Below, one piece after another: positions 18,298 through 28,388 of a stretch of 64,000 bases of DNA. Source of the DNA: Bacteroidales bacterium (GTDB lineage Bacteria > Bacteroidota > Bacteroidia > Bacteroidales > UBA1402). The translations under genes were made by a program, and so were the position numbers. The stretch spans positions 1-64,000 of the forward strand of contig JAJFTH010000001.1 of NCBI GenBank assembly GCA_021373135.1, in the 5' to 3' direction. The notes below the pieces were generated by a model. That model saw nothing but the letters and a program-made list of their open reading frames with translations. It had not been told where the DNA came from and made no database searches. Every line of letters begins with the position of its first letter. Positions within the stretch are counted from its first letter, which is position 1.

Positions 18298-20073
18298 TTA
18301 CCATCCTTCATTCTGGATAAGCTGATCAAATTTAACGATCTCAGTTTCCGGAACAGGGCCATAATGCATGTATAAATTATCATATGCACGCAGTTCAACA
18401 TTAACAATGTTCATGTTGGCATTATTAATGTCTATTCCTTTTGCAGTTTCTGTTAAATCGGCATTCCAACGACGTAAATCCCAGAAACGGAATCCTTCAA
18501 AACAAAGCTCAAGTCTTCTTTCATTCCGGATCAACTTCTCCATGTCAGCTTCTGTGGTAATTGAAGCTAAATATGCGTCCGGTTGCGTAATGCCTGCACG
18601 TTTACGAATTGCACCGATAACATCTCTTGCAGAATAGGCATGAGTTCCCTTTCCATCAGGACCCCAAGCTTCATTCGCAGCTTCGGCATAAATGAGAAAC
18701 AATTCTGTATATCTCATGTGAGTTTCATAGTGATTTTTCCCTGCCGGTGAAATCGGATCAAGATTTACATCGTCTCTCATCAGTTTACGAAGATAATATC
18801 CTGTTCGTGTGGATGTCGAAATGGAATCTTTAGCATTAATTCCTCCGCCAACGCCTGTCTTGATGATTGTGTTTTTCAATGTACTGTTATTATATACAAT
18901 GTATAAAGCCAAACGCGGGTCCCTGTTTGCATAAGGATTGGTCGGATCATAATTACTATTTGTATTATCGGTAATCGGATACCCATTAGCCATAGGAAAA
19001 GCATCAACTAAATTTTGTGTCGGATTAACTCTGCCATTACCATATAATGAAGGAGGGAAGTTGGCTGATTCTCTGGAATAATAAATTGAAATCGCTTTTC
19101 TCCAGACAATCTCCTTCTGGTCTAACTGGGTTGTTCCAGTTGGTTTGAGTTTTATAGCATCGATCTTTTTATTGGTATAGAATATATGACCACTGGGGTC
19201 AAGTCCGGCAATGCCACCAATCTTATCTAAAACAACTGCAGCATCGTCAGCCGCAATTGCCCATAAAGCAGTGTTGTCCACTGAAAAAGCAGGACTTGCA
19301 GCCAATAGTGCAACACGAGCCTTGAATGCCTTGATTATTTTTCCACTAATTCTATGAATAGTTTTTGCTCCAAAAACTTCATTGTAATCACTTATTTGGG
19401 TTACATATTCAAATCCTGCAGGAAGTTGACTAAGCGAAGAGATATCACCGTAATCATCCATTGTAAGATAAGTCAGAGCTTCGTCAAAGTCGGCATAAAT
19501 CTGATCTACAGATACTTGAAAAGTTGCACGGGAAACATTGAAATTCCCATCGGTTTCGACAAAATTATTATAGATAGGAATACCCAACAATTCACCGTTT
19601 TTTCCTTTTCCAGCTGTTGCCTGCAACAAATAATATTCAAACACCCCTTTCAGAGCATAAGCTTCTCCTTTATATATCCTTGCATACAACTTGTTCTTAG
19701 TATCACTCGACCATTTCCATTGAACTGAATCAACAATAGTTAAAAATTTATTCAGATACATAATGGCAGCATTACAACGAGTCCATTCACTGACCGGATT
19801 ATAAAGAGCTGACCACTGACCTGTTGCCATACGTAGATAACTATTGGTTTTGTCATTGCTGACAGCATCATCCGTTGCAACATCATTAAAACTTAATGTA
19901 TTGGTCGGGAGCTTAATATATGCAGTCATTAACAATCCTTCTCCAAATGCAGGATCTTGAGTTAATCTCTTCTCCGTAGTTAAATTTTCATTCTCCGGTT
20001 CTAAAAGACTCTCACAAGAACTAAATTGTATTAATAAAATCAACAGGATGAAATATATTTTATATTGTCTCAT
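18298..20073 (-). CDS. SusD/RagB-family outer-membrane lipoprotein (second pair)
   Basis: 591 residues with a lipoprotein signal (MRQYKIYFILLILLIQFSSC). It shows the SusD layout: the N-terminal SusD-like segment (LTTEKRLTQDPAFGEGLLMTAYIKL), TPR-type helices (IYKGEAYALKGVFEYYLLQ), and the conserved C-terminal RagB/SusD block (YTELFLIYAEAANEAWG; IGAIRKRAGI; LIRNERRLELCFEGFRFWDLRRWN). It binds glycan and caps the SusC transporter. It follows the second susC by 11 nt, so the two form a pair. Confidence 0.95.
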   Translation of the reverse strand: MRQYKIYFILLILLIQFSSCESLLEPENENLTTEKRLTQDPAFGEGLLMTAYIKLPTNTLSFNDVATDDAVSNDKTNSYLRMATGQWSALYNPVSEWTRCNAAIMYLNKFLTIVDSVQWKWSSDTKNKLYARIYKGEAYALKGVFEYYLLQATAGKGKNGELLGIPIYNNFVETDGNFNVSRATFQVSVDQIYADFDEALTYLTMDDYGDISSLSQLPAGFEYVTQISDYNEVFGAKTIHRISGKIIKAFKARVALLAASPAFSVDNTALWAIAADDAAVVLDKIGGIAGLDPSGHIFYTNKKIDAIKLKPTGTTQLDQKEIVWRKAISIYYSRESANFPPSLYGNGRVNPTQNLVDAFPMANGYPITDNTNSNYDPTNPYANRDPRLALYIVYNNSTLKNTIIKTGVGGGINAKDSISTSTRTGYYLRKLMRDDVNLDPISPAGKNHYETHMRYTELFLIYAEAANEAWGPDGKGTHAYSARDVIGAIRKRAGITQPDAYLASITTEADMEKLIRNERRLELCFEGFRFWDLRRWNADLTETAKGIDINNANMNIVNVELRAYDNLYMHYGPVPETEIVKFDQLIQNEGW

Positions 20074-20084
20074 GATTGTAAAAT

Positions 20085-22907
20085 TTAAAACGTTGTTTTT
20101 ACTCCTAAAGAAAATGACCTATAATAAGGCTCACTACCTATCCTCAAATCTTTAATCTCTCTGTGCTTGGAAATAGTCAGAAGATTGGATCCATCCAAGA
20201 AGCAACTAAGTCCTTGCATCCTAAGTTTCTTTACAAATGTTTGCGGGAACTCATAAGTTATTTGAGCTCTTTGCAAAGTAAAGTAATTATCCCTATAAAG
20301 CCAAAAAGTTGAATTACGGAAATTATTTGAACTGGCCGAAGTCGTCAAACGCGGATATGTTGCTGTTTCTTTTGTTGACTCAGTCCAACGGCCCAATACA
20401 TATTCGGAATATTTATCATCCTGATCTACCCAATAATAGTCACCGCTAATATACGAATCTGCACCTATACGGCCGGTTCCAATGGCAAATAATGAAAGAT
20501 TCTTATATGTCAAACGTAGATTCAGTCCATAAGAGAATGGAGCCTGTGAACGACCAATCTGAACTTCATCATTTTCATCAATGATCTTATCGCCATTTTG
20601 GTCAACATATTTTATATCACCAGGTTTTACAGTACCAAACGTTTGGAATGTTTCATTATTGGCAATTTCTTCATTACTCATAAAAAATCCATCTGCGACC
20701 AATCCAAACATGGCGTCTACCGGTTTTCCTTTACGATATCGATAAGAATCAGCATAGACTTCATCCTTTTTCTTTACTTCAGATGTAGAATATAAAGCAT
20801 TGGCTCCAAGAGCTATTTGAAAATCTCCAAACTTTTCCGTATAAGTCAATCCAAGTTCGGCTCCACGATAAGCATTATCATCGTAATTTTTATAAGGCAT
20901 AAAATCAGTATAAAAACTCGGATACATCGTTTGAGGCATCGTGATCTGATTGTAATACAAACTTGTAAAAACGTTTGTTTCCAAATAGAGCTTTTGATTA
21001 AAGAATGAACCTTCAATTCCAAAATTCAACTCTTTTCGTTTTTCAAATTTTAAATCATCATTATCACCGTATTCAGAAACAACCCCTTGATCCGGAGTTC
21101 CTTGTATTTCACTCCAGCTATAACTGCTATTGTAATCCCAACGGTTAAGATAATAATAATAACCGCTGATTCCATTGTCACTATTCAGAATACCTCCCGT
21201 CAATCGAAGTTTCAGATAATCTATCGCTTCAACTGACGACATAAAATCTTCAGAGCTAATCATCCACGCCAATCCCAATGACGGAGAGAAAGCCCTCCTC
21301 GATTTTGAAGGCAATTTTACAGAATTTACATAAGCACCGCTAAAATCGACCATGTATTTATTATCGTAACTATAATTCAAACGCAAACCAAGATTGGTAT
21401 TTTTATTACCCTGATAGTCACCCATTCTTTTATAAATATTTGCAAATGCCAATAAGGTACCACCAACTTTGTGAACGTCATTAAATGTTCTGTTGTAGTC
21501 CAATATACCTTGGAAACCCAATCTTCTTTCATAACTTGATCCGGAAATTGTTTGAGTAGTGGCTTTTTTGTCATTTCCATATTTTGTCAAAGCTGTGCTG
21601 GCTGCCGAAATAGTATCACCTGTCCATGCCGGACTATACACAGAATACTCGTCGGAAATATATTCATCATACGTCGTGTAATAATCAAAGCTTAAATTCG
21701 TATGAAATGCCAGTCCTTTAGCAATGCTACTCAGATCAAAATCTATTTTATTATTAAAAGAAAAAGTATTCTGAACATTTTGATTAAGTGGAAGTTCATA
21801 ACCATTTGCAATCGCATTGGTTAAATAGCTTTGTGTTCCTCCAAGAAGATACATTCCATCAATATCCCTTTTATGTGCAAGGAGCGTTGCATTTTTTGGA
21901 TTGATCTGACTGATAGGAATCAATGGAGCAAACAAGTTGGGTTGTAATGTTTTTGCATTTGCCCAATAATCTCCAATAGAAGTAGCAGTAGGACTACTGG
22001 CATTTGTAATTACAGCAACAGCATCTAAAGAACTTTTAATAAAAGAATTGATTTTTAAATCAATATTACCTCTAATATTAAACCGGTTTTGTTTACTGTC
22101 TTTTGCTCTTCCAAAATCAAAAAGACTTCCGACTTGCTCCCATCCCATATTGGAATAATAAGTGGCGGTTTTATTCCCGCCTGAGAACTCAGCCGTTGCT
22201 TTGGAAAAAGGCTTATAAGATTTCAGGTATTCACTGGAATAATAGTCGACATCAGGATATATATACTTATAATTAGGATACAGTCTTTTATTTTGGGATC
22301 TATAATTTTCGATCGTCTCTTTACTGTACAAGGCTGCTAATCCATCATTAGCCCGAGCTTCATTATACAGCGTCATATAGTCGGATGATGACAAATATTC
22401 AGGTAATGCTTTAGGTACCGAAATTCCACTGTAAAGGTTAAATTTCATTTGTGTTTTTTTAGCATCACCTCTTTTTGTCGTAATCAAGACAACGCCATTT
22501 GCAGCAGCACTTCCATATAAAATAGATGCGTTTATATCTTTTAATACGGTAATCTGTTCCACTTCAGCTAAAGTAATTGTCGAAATATCACGTGGTAAAC
22601 CATCTACAATAAACAAAGCACTTCCTATTCCACGTATATTATTATATCCCAATAATCCAGGAACACGACCAAGCAACGCATCCGAAACCAATTGAGTGTT
22701 ATCATATTTTGCTATGTCCTCAGCATTAATAGAACTGGTTGAACCTACCAGATCACGTCGTTCTACTTTACCGAAAGCAATATTCACTGCGTCCCTATTA
22801 ACAATAGGACTGTCTTTCTTCAGAGTCTCTTGTGCCTGAATTTCTCCGGTAATGCACAGAATCATCAAACTCAACAAGGTTAATACTTTGAAATATCTTA
22901 TTTTCAT
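20085..22907 (-). CDS. SusC/RagA-family TonB-dependent transporter lacking the N-terminal CarboxypepD-like domain
   Basis: 940 residues with a signal peptide (MKIRYFKVLTLLSLMILCIT). The plug domain starts almost at once (NIAFGKVERRDLVGSTSSINAEDI; ALLGRVPGLLG; FIVDGLPRD; ITVLKDINASILYGSAAANGVVLITTKRG). The usual N-terminal carboxypeptidase-regulatory-like domain of SusC is absent, unlike in the first SusC (1060 residues), which makes this copy about 120 residues shorter. The 22-strand barrel follows and ends in an aromatic residue (GVKTTF). It is an outer-membrane importer energised by TonB. It lies 32 nt after the first susD and 11 nt before its own susD. Confidence 0.94.
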   Translation of the reverse strand: MKIRYFKVLTLLSLMILCITGEIQAQETLKKDSPIVNRDAVNIAFGKVERRDLVGSTSSINAEDIAKYDNTQLVSDALLGRVPGLLGYNNIRGIGSALFIVDGLPRDISTITLAEVEQITVLKDINASILYGSAAANGVVLITTKRGDAKKTQMKFNLYSGISVPKALPEYLSSSDYMTLYNEARANDGLAALYSKETIENYRSQNKRLYPNYKYIYPDVDYYSSEYLKSYKPFSKATAEFSGGNKTATYYSNMGWEQVGSLFDFGRAKDSKQNRFNIRGNIDLKINSFIKSSLDAVAVITNASSPTATSIGDYWANAKTLQPNLFAPLIPISQINPKNATLLAHKRDIDGMYLLGGTQSYLTNAIANGYELPLNQNVQNTFSFNNKIDFDLSSIAKGLAFHTNLSFDYYTTYDEYISDEYSVYSPAWTGDTISAASTALTKYGNDKKATTQTISGSSYERRLGFQGILDYNRTFNDVHKVGGTLLAFANIYKRMGDYQGNKNTNLGLRLNYSYDNKYMVDFSGAYVNSVKLPSKSRRAFSPSLGLAWMISSEDFMSSVEAIDYLKLRLTGGILNSDNGISGYYYYLNRWDYNSSYSWSEIQGTPDQGVVSEYGDNDDLKFEKRKELNFGIEGSFFNQKLYLETNVFTSLYYNQITMPQTMYPSFYTDFMPYKNYDDNAYRGAELGLTYTEKFGDFQIALGANALYSTSEVKKKDEVYADSYRYRKGKPVDAMFGLVADGFFMSNEEIANNETFQTFGTVKPGDIKYVDQNGDKIIDENDEVQIGRSQAPFSYGLNLRLTYKNLSLFAIGTGRIGADSYISGDYYWVDQDDKYSEYVLGRWTESTKETATYPRLTTSASSNNFRNSTFWLYRDNYFTLQRAQITYEFPQTFVKKLRMQGLSCFLDGSNLLTISKHREIKDLRIGSEPYYRSFSLGVKTTF

Positions 22908-22939
22908 TTTTTACAAATTTAAAGTTTATACTTCTTAGA

Positions 22940-24745
22940 TTACCAACCTGGATTCTGTGGAAATTCAGGATATATTGTAGTGAAGTCCTTACGGAATGGT
23001 AACCAATTGTGCTTTTTCTCAACAACCCGGGTAATAACGACTCTTTCACTTAAATTTATGGGTTTTCCATTTGCCCCTCGGTCAAAATCAATAGCGGTTT
23101 TCAGCCTATACTTCTCATCACCGTTTAAGTTCCATCTACGCAAATCACAAAACCGATGAGCCTCAAATCCTAATTCTACAGCACGTTCCCGAATAATTTC
23201 ACCCATAAACGTCGTTTTTGTGGTATAACGATCTTCAAGATTAGGCAATTGTGCGCGGTTTCTGATGATGTTTACAGCTTGCTCAGCTGTAAGCGTATAA
23301 CCTTCAGCTGTATTAGTAGCGTCGCCATATCCCTGGAATACAGCTTCAGCATACATCAGATACACATCTGCAAGCCGTAAATAAGGAATATACGCTTGAA
23401 AATTTTCCCATCCTTTATCCCAACCATTACATCCTATAGGGGAAAACCTTTTATAGTAAAAACCCGTCACACTACCTTCTTTAGTCGGGCCACCACTGTT
23501 TTTGCGATGACGTCCACCGGTATATAATTGGGCTGTTTGCTCTAAAACAGCATTGGGATCGGTATTCGTAGTCAACGTATCTCCATCAATGATGATATCT
23601 TTATAAAACCGAGGTTCACGCCCTGTCCATGGATCATTAGGATTATAACCCGAATTGGGGTCATCAATGGGCAATCCATTAGCCATGGCATAATTCTTAA
23701 TATAATTATTGGTAGGCACTTCAGCCCCTTGATACCCTTCGACAAAAGGAGACGTTCCACAAACGGTTGACCATCTGACCCTGCCCGGGTCATAAATGGT
23801 CGGATCCATAATAACTTCCGTTCCGCCCGGACGCAACGTATTACCTGGGGACCATACCCAAAAATTATCAGTCCAGGTGTCCCATGATTGTAATTGATAA
23901 ACTCCTGTTTCATTACAAATTTTGAGTGCTTCTCCAAAAGCAATCGCTGCCCTTTTGCACAAATCAACATCATAGGAATTATGCCCCGTTGATTCTTCAT
24001 TCATCATGGGACTTGCAGCATATAACAAATCTTTACCCAAATAACATAATGCAAAAATCTTATTGATACGCTGGTGATTGTCTCCAAGAGTTCGGAAACC
24101 GGCAGCTGTTTTATCCCAATCAACAGGCAATAATTTAGCTGCAGCTTCCAAATCTTCAGCTGCCCTTAATGCTGTTTCGCGGTAAGTTAAGCGAGGACGT
24201 TTCAAATTATCATTGGGGTAAAGTAACGTATCAATATAAGGCAGTCCTCCCCAATAACGCATCAATTCAAAATGGAACCATCCTCTGAAAAACAGTAATT
24301 GTCCTTTAATGATATCTTTTTCTTCCTGGGTGGCATCAATCAATAAATCAAGTTTGGTTAATCCCAAATTGGCTTTTCTGATACCGTACCAACACAATGG
24401 CCAAATTCTTTTATTTTTGGGATTACTGTTGACCGTCGTGACAGCTGTAGAAACCTCGTCAAAAGGTCTGGTCATAGACCAATAATTCCCTTGATCAGAT
24501 GGATAAGGTGATTTATTCAGTGTTTCATCGGCAAACAGATACTGATTCCATGCACCGCATTTGTTGTAGTCGGTAATACAGTTATACAGTTCCTCCGTAA
24601 ATCCCTGGAAACTGATAAAACTCCCATATATTTCCTTATCTGAGATATCCAATTCGGGTGTTCTATCCAAATAACTTTCACAAGAGCATAAGGTCAATAG
24701 AAGTATCAATAGATATTGGAATTTAAATATTTTATGTTTTTTCAT
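22940..24745 (-). CDS. SusD/RagB-family outer-membrane lipoprotein (first pair)
   Basis: 601 residues with a lipoprotein signal ending LLLTLCSC. Features are SYLDRTPELDISDKEIYGS near the N-terminus, the TPR-like QLLFFRGWFHFELMRYWGGLPYID, YLRLADVYLMYAEAVF, and the C-terminal VNIIRNRAQLP ... IIRERAVELGFEAHRFCDLRRWNL, all typical of SusD/RagB. It binds oligosaccharide at the cell surface together with the SusC encoded 11 nt upstream. Confidence 0.95.
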   Translation of the reverse strand: MKKHKIFKFQYLLILLLTLCSCESYLDRTPELDISDKEIYGSFISFQGFTEELYNCITDYNKCGAWNQYLFADETLNKSPYPSDQGNYWSMTRPFDEVSTAVTTVNSNPKNKRIWPLCWYGIRKANLGLTKLDLLIDATQEEKDIIKGQLLFFRGWFHFELMRYWGGLPYIDTLLYPNDNLKRPRLTYRETALRAAEDLEAAAKLLPVDWDKTAAGFRTLGDNHQRINKIFALCYLGKDLLYAASPMMNEESTGHNSYDVDLCKRAAIAFGEALKICNETGVYQLQSWDTWTDNFWVWSPGNTLRPGGTEVIMDPTIYDPGRVRWSTVCGTSPFVEGYQGAEVPTNNYIKNYAMANGLPIDDPNSGYNPNDPWTGREPRFYKDIIIDGDTLTTNTDPNAVLEQTAQLYTGGRHRKNSGGPTKEGSVTGFYYKRFSPIGCNGWDKGWENFQAYIPYLRLADVYLMYAEAVFQGYGDATNTAEGYTLTAEQAVNIIRNRAQLPNLEDRYTTKTTFMGEIIRERAVELGFEAHRFCDLRRWNLNGDEKYRLKTAIDFDRGANGKPINLSERVVITRVVEKKHNWLPFRKDFTTIYPEFPQNPGW

Positions 24746-24756
24746 CTTCTTTTTAT

Positions 24757-27700
24757 TTAAAAAGTCACGTCAATACCAAAATTAACTCTCTTAACGGTTG
24801 GATAAGTACCGGTGGTGGCACTGTTACCGGCGTTCGATTCTCTATCATCGGGCAAATCAGACCATAGGAACAGATTATTCCCATTTACGTACAGTCTAAG
24901 TGATGATAGCCCTGTCTCTTTTAACCATTTCAGATTTTTATCAAAAGTGTATGCAAGTTCTACTGTTTTTAGTCTCAAGTAAGAAGCATCATACAGATAA
25001 TAATCTCCGATATTTTGTCCCGACGTTCTCCACCTGGGTAAAAAAGAAGTCGCATCTTCATTGTCTTTTGACCAATAGTCTGCTGCTTGTTTGAAAACCA
25101 CATCTGTTTGGATCATAAAATTCGATAGAGGAACTGAACGTGAAACATTCGTCACGCCATAGAGCTGAGCCATAAAACTAAATCGCTTATAGTCAAATCC
25201 GAATGTGAAGTTACAGGAGTTTTGAGGAACATCGGAATAGCCGTATGGAACAACATCATCTGCATTGATGACACCATCTGCATTGAAATCGAGCAGATTG
25301 TAGAATCCCGGAAGTTTTTGGTTATCGCCTGTCGATGTAGGTACACTGGCATACACTTCATCCCAATTGTTATAAAAACCGGTTCTCACCTGAGTCCTCA
25401 CCTGATTGATCGTATAACCTTCAGACTTTAGATAGGCAGCTTTGTAATAGGGGTCATCATGGTCAATGATCTTATTCTCGTTGTGGGAATAAGAAATATT
25501 TGACCACAAACGGATATCACCTCTGAATCTTTTGTTTATTTTTAACTCCACTTCATATCCATTGGAATTGACACGTCCCAAATTGGCAATCGGCGGTGTA
25601 GCACCGAAAAAAGGAGGAATAGTTCTATTTAGCAGGATGTCTGTTCTTTTTTCTGTATAATAATCAAAATTAAGAGCAAATAAATCATTCAAAAATCCCA
25701 TTTCCACTCCAAGATCATTCTTTTGTGAACTTTCCCAATGAAGGTCCGGATTACCTACAATCGTTTCTTTATACCAAGTATAGGGACTGGAACCTTTGGG
25801 TGAAGCATTTAATTTGGAATAGCCACCGGAAACATACTGTGTCATATATAACCATCTGTCGCCCCCTCTGTCATCACCGACATGTCCTGTACTGTACCTT
25901 AATTTCAACCGGTTCATCCAGTCTATTTTAAAGAATTTTTCATTGGATACATACCACCCGAGAGCAAGTGAAGGGAAGAAATCGAACCGATAACCCGGCC
26001 CAAATTTTTCAGAACCATTGTATGCTCCGTTCATTTCCAACAAATATCTGGTGTCATAATTATATGTTGCTCTGAATACCCAATCTTCACGGTAACTATT
26101 GAACTTATTTTCATCTGCAAATTCTTCACGTTTAAATACGCCCATGGCACTTACCTCATGACGCCCGAATTTCCGGGCATAATTCATTTGAAACTGGTAT
26201 GTCATTCTTTTGGAAACATCAGCATTAGTTTTAGCAGTATTATTAGCAATCGTCTCATCTCTGATTATCCATGGCTTCAGACACCAATCATATTGGTCTA
26301 TACCGACATCAGGCAAGTATGTGGTATATTCACTTGGATCCTGATCAGGCCCTGTATATTTCTCAGGGTCGATAACCTTGAAGGCTGTATTGCTTTGAGT
26401 GTCATGCGGCCAAACGCCATTGGATGCATCAGATGTTCCACCTGTTGAAGCAGCACTGTTATCACTATGTAATGAAGCGTTTATACTTAATCCCTTCGTT
26501 ATAAAATCAAGCTTTTGTTCCAATTCAAAATCGGAATATAATTGTGTCGTACGAATTTGTTTTATCCCCGTATTGTAGATGATAGCTACAGGGTTATATA
26601 CTCTATCCGACCAACCCCAATTCCCGTCTGAATACTGAGGAACATACAAGTCAGGAGCCATAGAATAAATGGATGCCCACATCAGGTTTTCTTTACCATC
26701 AGTATTGAAATTGGTGTTTTTCAGGCTATAATATCCGGAAAGATTCAGCTTAAAGGTCGTTGATTTGGATATTTTGAAATCGATGTTACTTCTGAAATTG
26801 AAACGATCGAAATTATAGTTGGGATCATATCCTTTATCGTTCTGATAATCCTTAAACATATCCCCTTCATGAAGATAAGCCAGAGAACCGAAATAACGGA
26901 CAATATCATTTCCGGCAGAGACATTCAAAGTCGCTTTATGAGAGAGGCCAACATCTTTGAACATGGCTTTTTCCCAATCGACATTCGGATATATTTCAGA
27001 TTCCAATACTGATTGAGGGTTTTTGTATTTTAGAGCCAATTCATAAGGGATAAACTCCGTCCAGGAGGTTTCGTTGAGTGGCGTTTCACGTTCAATAGCC
27101 TCGTCCCTTAACATGATTGCATCATAGGAATCCATTTTTTCGGGTACTTTTGACAACGATTTTGCAGTCGCATTATAAGAGAATGAAATCTGCGGTTTTT
27201 CATTCACACCTCTTTTGGTCGTTATCAATATGACTCCGTTTGCTCCTTTGACACCGAAAACGGCGGTAGCAGAGGCATCCTTCAATATGGAAATACTATT
27301 GACTTCGCTCACCTCCACATTACTCATATCTCTCTCAACACCGTCCACAAGAATGAGCGGTTGTCCTCCATTCCATGTGTTTTGTCCACGAATGAAGATA
27401 CTGGTTGCACTTACTCCTGTTCCGGTACCTCCAGGCTCGCCTGAAGATGTAATGGTGACCAAACCCGGCAATTGCCCTCCCAAGGCTTGTTTTAAATCGG
27501 AGACATTACCTGTTCTCATCAATTCTTCAGACGTTGTCTGAGAAATTGCTCCGACAACGCTTTCTTTCTTTTGTACTCCATAACCAATGGCGACAACTTC
27601 TTTCAAACCAATGGCCTCATCTTCCATTTTCACATTAACGATTGTCCGGTTTTCAACATTGACTTCCAGTTTTTTCATTCCAATGAATGAAAAGACAAGA

Positions 27701-27939
27701 GTTGCATTTTTACGAACACTCTTAAATGAATAATCTCCGTTAAGATCACTGGTGGTACCTAAAGTTGTGCCTTTCACAACAACAGTAATTCCTGCCAGAG
27801 GTTGATTGTCTTCAGCGGAAACGACTTTTCCCCGTAATGCTATTTCTTGACTTACCAGACTTACCGGCAGTAAAAATAAAAGAATAATAACATTAACTAT
27901 TTTCTTAATCATCATCGGATGCAAAAATTTATATACCAT
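24757..27939 (-). CDS. SusC/RagA-family TonB-dependent transporter (first pair)
   Basis: 1060 residues. The signal region (VIILLFLLPVSLVSQ) is followed by a CarboxypepD-regulatory-like domain (ALRGKVVSAEDNQPLAGITVVVKGT... 33-110), the plug (AIGYGVQKKESVVGAISQ; FIRGQNTW; ILVDGVERDM; SILKDASATAVFGVKGANGVILITTKRG) and a 22-strand barrel with a C-terminal aromatic (NFGIDVTF). It imports oligosaccharides across the outer membrane. It is the first gene of the minus-strand locus, 449 bp from the divergent regulator. ATGs at 27915 and 27912 (MMIKK) are alternative starts. Confidence 0.96.
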   Translation of the reverse strand: MVYKFLHPMMIKKIVNVIILLFLLPVSLVSQEIALRGKVVSAEDNQPLAGITVVVKGTTLGTTSDLNGDYSFKSVRKNATLVFSFIGMKKLEVNVENRTIVNVKMEDEAIGLKEVVAIGYGVQKKESVVGAISQTTSEELMRTGNVSDLKQALGGQLPGLVTITSSGEPGGTGTGVSATSIFIRGQNTWNGGQPLILVDGVERDMSNVEVSEVNSISILKDASATAVFGVKGANGVILITTKRGVNEKPQISFSYNATAKSLSKVPEKMDSYDAIMLRDEAIERETPLNETSWTEFIPYELALKYKNPQSVLESEIYPNVDWEKAMFKDVGLSHKATLNVSAGNDIVRYFGSLAYLHEGDMFKDYQNDKGYDPNYNFDRFNFRSNIDFKISKSTTFKLNLSGYYSLKNTNFNTDGKENLMWASIYSMAPDLYVPQYSDGNWGWSDRVYNPVAIIYNTGIKQIRTTQLYSDFELEQKLDFITKGLSINASLHSDNSAASTGGTSDASNGVWPHDTQSNTAFKVIDPEKYTGPDQDPSEYTTYLPDVGIDQYDWCLKPWIIRDETIANNTAKTNADVSKRMTYQFQMNYARKFGRHEVSAMGVFKREEFADENKFNSYREDWVFRATYNYDTRYLLEMNGAYNGSEKFGPGYRFDFFPSLALGWYVSNEKFFKIDWMNRLKLRYSTGHVGDDRGGDRWLYMTQYVSGGYSKLNASPKGSSPYTWYKETIVGNPDLHWESSQKNDLGVEMGFLNDLFALNFDYYTEKRTDILLNRTIPPFFGATPPIANLGRVNSNGYEVELKINKRFRGDIRLWSNISYSHNENKIIDHDDPYYKAAYLKSEGYTINQVRTQVRTGFYNNWDEVYASVPTSTGDNQKLPGFYNLLDFNADGVINADDVVPYGYSDVPQNSCNFTFGFDYKRFSFMAQLYGVTNVSRSVPLSNFMIQTDVVFKQAADYWSKDNEDATSFLPRWRTSGQNIGDYYLYDASYLRLKTVELAYTFDKNLKWLKETGLSSLRLYVNGNNLFLWSDLPDDRESNAGNSATTGTYPTVKRVNFGIDVTF

Positions 27940-28211
27940 AAGTTTTTAGATATTAATTAATGAATAGTAATATATGTATGTTTTGTATTAGATTGTTACA
28001 CTATCTTAGTTAACATTGCTCAATAAAAGCGAAAACATTTGTTAAATGGATCCGCTATACAGGTAATTTTTTATAAAATTGCCCACTAATGTTAATCTTT
28101 TACAACATTGCAAAGAAAAGTATATAAAAATAAAAAAATAAAAAAATTACGCAGACTTATGCTCAAAAAACGCAAATTGCAACTCCATAGACTAAGATCA
28201 GAGAGGAATAG

Positions 28212-28229
28212 TTGCATGATATCATGCAA
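28212..28229. promoter_or_regulatory. Perfect 18-bp palindrome, candidate regulator operator
   Basis: TTGCATGATATCATGCAA is fully self-complementary and lies about 270 bp upstream of susC and 90 bp upstream of the regulator promoter. A perfect palindrome of this length suits a dimeric DNA-binding protein. The adjacent XylR-like regulator is the obvious candidate, although AraC-type domains more often use direct repeats. Confidence 0.5.
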
Positions 28230-28317
28230 AACCTCATATAAAAGACATTTAATCAATAACAATCCTGGCTTTTCGGCATAATTTCGTAGTAGTACACATT
28301 AATATAATGTCTAAATG

Positions 28318-28348
28318 TTTTGACTGACGATATAAATTTATAAATTTG
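28318..28348 (+). promoter_or_regulatory. Bacteroidetes-type promoter of the PUL regulator
   Basis: TTTTG at 28318-28322 and TAAATTTG at 28341-28348 are separated by 18 bp, a good match to the Bacteroidetes sigma-A consensus TTTG / TAnnTTTG. It predicts a 5' UTR of roughly 35 nt before the ATG at 28389. Confidence 0.6.
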
Positions 28349-28388
28349 TTGTTGGAATATCACCTGCCTTTGGCTAATAGGAATTGCG

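Larger units (their letters stand above)
27940..28388. other. Divergent control region between susC and the AraC-type regulator
   Basis: 449 bp, very AT-rich. It contains the perfect palindrome at 28212-28229 and a good plus-strand promoter for the regulator at 28318-28348. For susC the nearest match to the -7 box is TTTCTTTG (reverse complement of 28111-28118), which has TT instead of TA. The susC promoter may therefore be activator-dependent. Confidence 0.5.

Noticed and set aside
28111..28118. TTTCTTTG as -7 box for susC (minus strand)
   Set aside because: The first position pair is TT rather than TA and no TTTG lies 18-21 bp upstream, so it is not listed as a promoter.
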